Source: Planctomycetaceae bacterium (GTDB lineage Bacteria; Planctomycetota; Planctomycetia; Planctomycetales; Planctomycetaceae). Taken from it: 35,186 nt of DNA. Below the pieces are notes generated by a model. The model searched no databases, had not been told where the DNA came from, and saw only the letters and a program-made list of their open reading frames with translations. The stretch is from assembly GCA_029259845.1 (NCBI GenBank), contig JAJDEI010000180.1:1-35186 (forward strand), in the 5' to 3' direction. Each line of letters begins with the position of its first letter. The stretch's first letter is position 1. The position numbers were made by a program, and so were the translations under genes. Shown in pieces: positions 31,267 through 35,186 of this stretch.

Positions 31267-32940
31267 ATGCAAGCGCAACGCATCGGCCCCTACGAGATCG
31301 AACGCCAGATCGGAGCCGGCGGGATGGGCACGGTCTACCTGGGCCGGCATGCCGGCACGGGGCTCGTTGCGGCGGTGAAGGTCTTGCCCACCATGCTGGC
31401 CCGCGAGCCGGGCTTCGTGGCGCGGTTCAGTCGCGAAATCGATGCGCTCAAGAAGCTGTCGCATCCCAACGTGGTCGAATTGTATGACAGCGGCGTCGAC
31501 GGCGAAACGTACTACTACTCGATGGAGTACGTCGAAGGCGACACCCTCACCGAGCGTCTCAAACGTGATAAGCGCATCCCTTGGCGAGAGACAATCGACA
31601 TCGGCGTGCAAATCTGCGCGGCCCTTAAAGCGGCCCACAACGCCGGTGTGATCCACCGGGACCTCAAACCTTCCAACCTGCTGCTGGCGAAAGACGGCGT
31701 CGTCAAACTGACCGACTTTGGAGTGGCCCAGTTGTTTGCTTCGGGAAAACTGACGGCGACCGGTGGCGTGATCGGCACTGCCGAGTACATGTCTCCGGAA
31801 CAAGCCGAAGGCAAACGGGCGACCAAGCACAGCGACGTGTATTCGCTGGGGGCCGTGCTGTACGTCATGTTGACCGGGCGGCCTCCCTTCACGGGCAAGA
31901 CGACCAACGAGGTCATGCACAAGCAGCGTACGCACCGCTTTGACAGCCCCGGCATGGTCGTTCCGGAAATCCCGTATTGGCTCGACGAGGTCGTCTGCAA
32001 GTGTCTCGAAAAGAAACCGGAGCTGCGCTACCCGGATGCCTACGTGCTGTCGTTGCGGCTCCAGGAGATTCCCAAGAAGGTCGCGTTGGCATCGAGCAAC
32101 GCCACGGCGACCTTTGAGGCGTCTGCTCCGCCGGATGCCGAAACGCTCGCCGCCGACGCAGCGCCCGGGCAGGGCGAAGTGGGCGGCACGCTCATGCGGG
32201 ATCTCATGCGCGCCCAACTGGAGCAATCGCAGGCGACGGGCAACGTGCGGCGGGTGTTCGACAGCGTTTGGGTGCTGGTCGGACTGCTGGTGCTGCTCAT
32301 CGCCGGCGGCGTCTGGTGGTTCGAAGTTCGTCAGCTCACTCCGGAAGAAATGTTCGCCGCCGGAGAAGACCTCATGCGCAAGAAGCCCGGAATGGCGTGG
32401 GAACAGGCACGAGACGACTACTTTCTGCCGCTTCTGGAAACCGACCCGGAAAGCTGGAAGCCGCAGGTGGACGGCTACCTGGAGAGAATCTCGCTGTACG
32501 AGTCATTCCAGGGCGTCCGCCGGCCGTCATTGCATCCGTTTGGGACACAACCACATTCGGAGATCGACCGCTTTCTCCGTCGGGCCGCCCGCGAGCGCGA
32601 AGTCGGCGAGTTGTCACGTGCGGCGCAGACGCTTCGGTCGCTGAAAGTGCTTCTTCCCGAGACCAACGCCTACAAAGAAGGCCGCGACTCCATCAACGAA
32701 ATGCTGGACGAAATCAATCACGAACGGAGTGCGAACGAACGCAAGATTCTGACGGACGCGGGGGAACGTGCCCACAAATTGATGGATTCGGGCCGAGACG
32801 ACGATGCGCGCTACATTTGGCAGAGCATCGTCGACCTGTATGATACGGACCCTCACGCCGCCGAGATGGTCGCGGAGGGGCGGAAGTGGCTTGAAGAACA
32901 CCCCCTTGCAGCGGACCCCGAAGGAAATAACCAGGAATGA
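31267..32940 (+). CDS. Transmembrane Ser/Thr protein kinase (Hanks type)
   Basis: The 557-residue kinase has a complete N-terminal kinase domain: glycine loop GAGGMG (16-21), Lys38 (AAVKVL), Glu57, catalytic loop [10 protein letters not shown] (130-139; Asp132), DFG Asp150, and APE-equivalent SPEQA (176-180) followed by [21 protein letters not shown] single membrane helix lies at about 334-352, placing residues 353-557 outside. That part has helical, TPR-like composition ([12 protein letters not shown]-like segments, [18 protein letters not shown]) and could sense envelope state. There is no PASTA domain. The ATG at 31267 follows the long inverted repeat. The stop codon overlaps the apt start by 4 nt (ATGA), so the genes are translationally coupled. 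Confidence 0.95.
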   Translation: MQAQRIGPYEIERQIGAGGMGTVYLGRHAGTGLVAAVKVLPTMLAREPGFVARFSREIDALKKLSHPNVVELYDSGVDGETYYYSMEYVEGDTLTERLKRDKRIPWRETIDIGVQICAALKAAHNAGVIHRDLKPSNLLLAKDGVVKLTDFGVAQLFASGKLTATGGVIGTAEYMSPEQAEGKRATKHSDVYSLGAVLYVMLTGRPPFTGKTTNEVMHKQRTHRFDSPGMVVPEIPYWLDEVVCKCLEKKPELRYPDAYVLSLRLQEIPKKVALASSNATATFEASAPPDAETLAADAAPGQGEVGGTLMRDLMRAQLEQSQATGNVRRVFDSVWVLVGLLVLLIAGGVWWFEVRQLTPEEMFAAGEDLMRKKPGMAWEQARDDYFLPLLETDPESWKPQVDGYLERISLYESFQGVRRPSLHPFGTQPHSEIDRFLRRAAREREVGELSRAAQTLRSLKVLLPETNAYKEGRDSINEMLDEINHERSANERKILTDAGERAHKLMDSGRDDDARYIWQSIVDLYDTDPHAAEMVAEGRKWLEEHPLAADPEGNNQE

Positions 32941-33464
32941 CCGAAACTCTGCAGCTCACTGATTTCATCCGCAGCATTGCGGATTTTCCCAAGCCGGGAA
33001 TCCTGTTTCGCGACATCACGCCGCTGTTGGCCTCTCCCGACGCGATGCGCGATGCAATCCGTCAGATGGCCGACCACTACCGAGACGCGGGGGTAACGTC
33101 CATCGCCGCCGCCGAGGCGCGGGGTTTTATCTTCGCCACGCCTCTCGCCCTGGAACTCAACGCGGCCTTCGTGCCGGTCCGCAAGCCGGGCAAACTCCCG
33201 TTCAATACGGAGTCGTTCCATTATGAGCTGGAGTACGGCACCGATTCCCTGGAGATTCACACGGATGCGTTCCACCCCGGAGACCGCGTGCTGATGGTCG
33301 ATGACCTGCTCGCGACCGGAGGCACGATGCAGGCGTGCATTCAGTTGGCCGAAAAATGCGGTGCCGAGGTCGTCGGTTGCGCCTTCCTGATCGAACTCGA
33401 CGGTCTCCGTGGCCGCGACAAACTGGAGCCGCACGACGTCTTCAGCCTGATCCGCTACGACTGA
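32937..33464 (+). CDS. apt: Adenine phosphoribosyltransferase
   Basis: Apt converts adenine and PRPP to AMP in purine salvage in the cytosol. The 175-residue protein has normal length. It shows the family N-terminus ([16 protein letters not shown], 16-31), [24 protein letters not shown] and the PRPP-binding loop [13 protein letters not shown] (118-130). The ATG overlaps the kinase stop codon in an ATGA arrangement, an uncommon pairing of a signalling kinase with a salvage enzyme. A small hairpin (CCCAGCCG/CGGCTTGGG, 33520-33537) lies after the gene. Confidence 0.97.
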   Translation: MTETLQLTDFIRSIADFPKPGILFRDITPLLASPDAMRDAIRQMADHYRDAGVTSIAAAEARGFIFATPLALELNAAFVPVRKPGKLPFNTESFHYELEYGTDSLEIHTDAFHPGDRVLMVDDLLATGGTMQACIQLAEKCGAEVVGCAFLIELDGLRGRDKLEPHDVFSLIRYD

Positions 33465-33519
33465 CGGGATTCGCTCCCCGTGTGCCGGTTCCGAGTGTGG
33501 GGAACGGTCGGAAGTGTTC

Positions 33520-33537
33520 CCCAGCCGACGGCTTGGG
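33520..33537. terminator. Small GC hairpin after apt
   Basis: CCCAGCCG-A-CGGCTTGGG forms an imperfect hairpin (a C/T mismatch in the arms) 56 bp past the apt stop. There is no T-tract, so a terminator role is weakly supported. It resembles the GCTTGGGAA palindrome at 22625-22646. Confidence 0.35.
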
Positions 33538-33616
33538 AGGGGGCGATGGCACGACGTGCCTGTTTGATGGATCGCTGACCGAGACAACCTGAGACCCCAC
33601 GGAGCCACAATTCATC

Positions 33617-34774
33617 GTGTCCCCCATCGACCTCGACCACAACGCGACCACGCGGCCTCTGCCAGAGGTGGTGGAGACCGTCTCGCGGGTGATGCGCGAG
33701 GCGTGCGCCAATCCCGGCAGCCGCCATGCTGCCGGACGGGCCGCGCGGCAAGTGCTGGAGCAGGCCCGCGAGACCGTCGCTGCGATTCTCAACGCTCAGC
33801 CGCAGGAGGTCGTCTTCACCAGCGGCGGAACCGAAGCGACGAACCTGGCCCTGTTCGGATTAGCCGCCGGCAGCCCCGGGACAGTCGTGCTCCCACCGGC
33901 CGAGCATCCGGCGACGGAAGAGTCGGTGACAGCGCTCGAAGCACGCGGATGGACACGGCACACGCTTCCTCTGGCCAGCGATGGACGCGTTGTTCCCGAC
34001 GCATACGACGATGTCGCCTGGAGCGACGTCAAGCTGGCGACGCTCATGTTGGCCCACAACGAAATCGGCGTCATCCAGGACGTCAGCCCGCTCGCCCGGC
34101 GGTGCGCGGAGCACGCCATCCCTTTACACGTCGATGCCGTTCAGGCGGTCGGAAAGATCGCCGTCGACTTCCGCGAACTTGGTGCGACAACGCTCGCGCT
34201 GGGGGCGCATAAGTTTCACGGGCCGCGCGGAATCGGCGCGCTGCTGGTTCGCGAGGGGACGCGGCTCGCCCCCACGCAATTCGGCGGACATCAGGAAGCC
34301 GGACGCCGTCCCGGCACCGAATGCGTGGCGCTCGCTGCCGGCATGGCAACGGCGTTGCGGTTGTGGCACGAGCATCGTGAACAACGCACGGCTCATGTTC
34401 GCAACCTGCGCGACCGATTGGAGTCGTCTTTGCGGGAGCGGTGTGCCCCAACGGTCGTTAACGGGTCCCGGGAGCACCGGCTTCCCAACACGCTCAATAT
34501 GGCCTTCCCCGGCATCGACGGCGACGCGCTGCTCGTCTCGCTCGATCTGGACGGGGTAGGCGTCTCCTTGGGCAGCGCCTGCGCGAGCGGGTCGAGCGAA
34601 CCGGCCCCCATTCTCATCGCAATCGGCTGCCCCCGCGAGGCGGCTCTCTCATCTGTCCGGCTGAGCGTGGGCATCGACAACACGGTCGAAGAGATTGACA
34701 CGGCTGTTGGACGCATGGCTGCAACTGTTGAGCGCCTGCGTCAATCCGCCAAGACACCCGGAGTCTCAAGCTGA
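33617..34774 (+). CDS. Cysteine desulfurase (NifS/IscS group)
   Basis: This PLP enzyme takes sulfur from cysteine as an enzyme-bound persulfide for iron-sulfur cluster, thio-tRNA or other sulfur transfer. The 385-residue protein has DHNATT (7-12), TSGGTEATNLAL (68-79), His97 (AEHPATEES), HVDAVQAVGK, the PLP Lys199 in ALGAHKFHGPRGIGAL, and the catalytic loop with Cys322 (GSACASGSSEP). It belongs to the class with a longer active-site loop. The GTG at 33617 was chosen; no stronger start is near. The last residues (KTPGVSS) are encoded by a copy of the GACACC palindrome (34750-34770). There is no iscU or iscR nearby, so the exact sulfur acceptor is unknown. Confidence 0.95.
   Translation: MSPIDLDHNATTRPLPEVVETVSRVMREACANPGSRHAAGRAARQVLEQARETVAAILNAQPQEVVFTSGGTEATNLALFGLAAGSPGTVVLPPAEHPATEESVTALEARGWTRHTLPLASDGRVVPDAYDDVAWSDVKLATLMLAHNEIGVIQDVSPLARRCAEHAIPLHVDAVQAVGKIAVDFRELGATTLALGAHKFHGPRGIGALLVREGTRLAPTQFGGHQEAGRRPGTECVALAAGMATALRLWHEHREQRTAHVRNLRDRLESSLRERCAPTVVNGSREHRLPNTLNMAFPGIDGDALLVSLDLDGVGVSLGSACASGSSEPAPILIAIGCPREAALSSVRLSVGIDNTVEEIDTAVGRMAATVERLRQSAKTPGVSS
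34750..34770. repeat. GACACC-family palindrome overlapping a gene end
   Basis: AAGACACCCGGAGTCTCAAG is a slightly diverged copy (GGAGTC for GGTGTC). It encodes KTPGVS of the cysteine desulfurase tail and ends one or two bases before the stop codon. Confidence 0.6.
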
Positions 34775-35052
34775 ATCGTGGTGTCCTGTGAAGATCGCCT
34801 CCCCTTGGGGGAACAGCCCGCGATCAACATGGCACGGGAAGGCGTCCGTAACACACCACATCATCGGTCGCATCCCGGCAGGGAGGGGAAAGCGGATTTG
34901 GCGGATCGAGGCAGATTCATGCGGAGGCGGGATTTGGTCTCCGGCGATCCGTGGTCATCCGCCCCAATCCGTTTGATCCGCGTTTCCGTTCTCTGTCGAA
35001 AACGGCCCAACGGTCGCGCGAACGGTCGGTTTCGCTGCGGTGCGCCTAGCAG
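34775..35052. other. Intergenic stretch, no gene
   Basis: No protein-like frame is seen. Positions 34960-34990 carry a spaced GATCCG/ATCCGTTTGATCCGCG motif that resembles a low-complexity repeat. Nothing else is recognised. Confidence 0.35.
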
Positions 35053-35186
35053 TCTGTTGAAAAACTGCTTCGTCGGCGAGAGCGCGGCAAAACTCGTCAG
35101 ATCAAGGAGCCGAATCGCAGACATATCCCTAGATACGTCGAGATTTGGCGACGCCGAGCTGACGAGTTTTGACCGCTTGCAGTCAG
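35053..35186. mobile_element. Probable insertion-sequence end, cut by the window
   Basis: The segment begins TCTGTTGAAAAACTGC, a form often seen at IS termini. It contains the inverted repeat AAAACTCGTCAG (35089-35100) / CTGACGAGTTTT (35159-35170). No transposase frame is in the window, so the family cannot be fixed and the element may be only a remnant. Confidence 0.4.

Noticed and set aside
1-35186. CRISPR array, tRNA or rRNA gene
   Set aside because: I saw no regularly spaced repeat with unique spacers, no cloverleaf with CCA-like end, and no rRNA-like sequence on reading both strands; a formal scan could not be run.

Overview
The window looks like chromosomal DNA from a member of the Planctomycetota. 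The clearest sign is a DUF1559 prepilin-like protein (8541-9515) with the phylum-typical N-terminus. Supporting signs are high GC, a PASTA-less Ser/Thr kinase with one membrane helix, an LptD/OstA-like barrel protein, frequent GTG starts and many short intergenic palindromes. I see no rRNA, tRNA or CRISPR array. The species cannot be named from the sequence.

Region 1 (1-4203) is a chromosomal integron. A full-length integron integrase gene (3157-4203, plus strand) carries the IntI-specific insert before its HxxR box. To its left, on the opposite strand as in a normal integron, lie a putative attI region, an attC site (2826-2914), a short cation-efflux-type gene (2187-2804) and a second attC (2064-2154). 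Beyond these are a REP-rich stretch, a hydratase (913-1725), an unknown gene (313-870), and half of a third attC that overlaps the unknown gene's stop codon. Both complete attC sites keep extra unpaired bases on the arm expected for a leftward-reading array. The integrase gene overlaps the start of mnmG.

Region 2 (4184-16677) is mainly housekeeping and signalling. It holds mnmG (with a palindrome inserted in frame), an HTH-receiver response regulator and its histidine kinase, the DUF1559 protein, a Cys-rich exported protein, a DUF1802 protein, a small conserved-looking protein, gpsA, folP, a small membrane protein, and a pcm-ygfZ pair in which the methyltransferase is exported and carries an extra C-terminal domain.

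Region 3 (16885-25819) is mostly envelope related. It holds a two-helix membrane protein overlapping a HEAT-repeat lipoprotein, a secreted HEAT/LRR protein, a Dabb-domain protein, an orphan MoxR ATPase, a DgkA-like membrane protein lacking key catalytic residues, and the 1046-residue LptD-like outer-membrane protein.

Region 4 (26144-34774) holds a GT39-type glycosyltransferase divergent from an MMPL/RND exporter, a 39-residue membrane peptide, a CbiX-type chelatase, a Ser/Thr kinase whose stop overlaps the apt start, and a cysteine desulfurase. The right edge (35053-35186) resembles the end of an insertion sequence.

Several repeat families lie between genes: GACACCCGGTGTC palindromes (five copies), TCCGGC/GCCGGA and CAGGC/GCCTG REPs, an approximately 155-bp MITE-like element in two inverted copies, a nested 460-bp inverted-repeat cluster, and GAGTTGA-type degenerate repeats. 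Some have become part of coding sequences (mnmG, the DUF1802 start, the cysteine desulfurase C-terminus).
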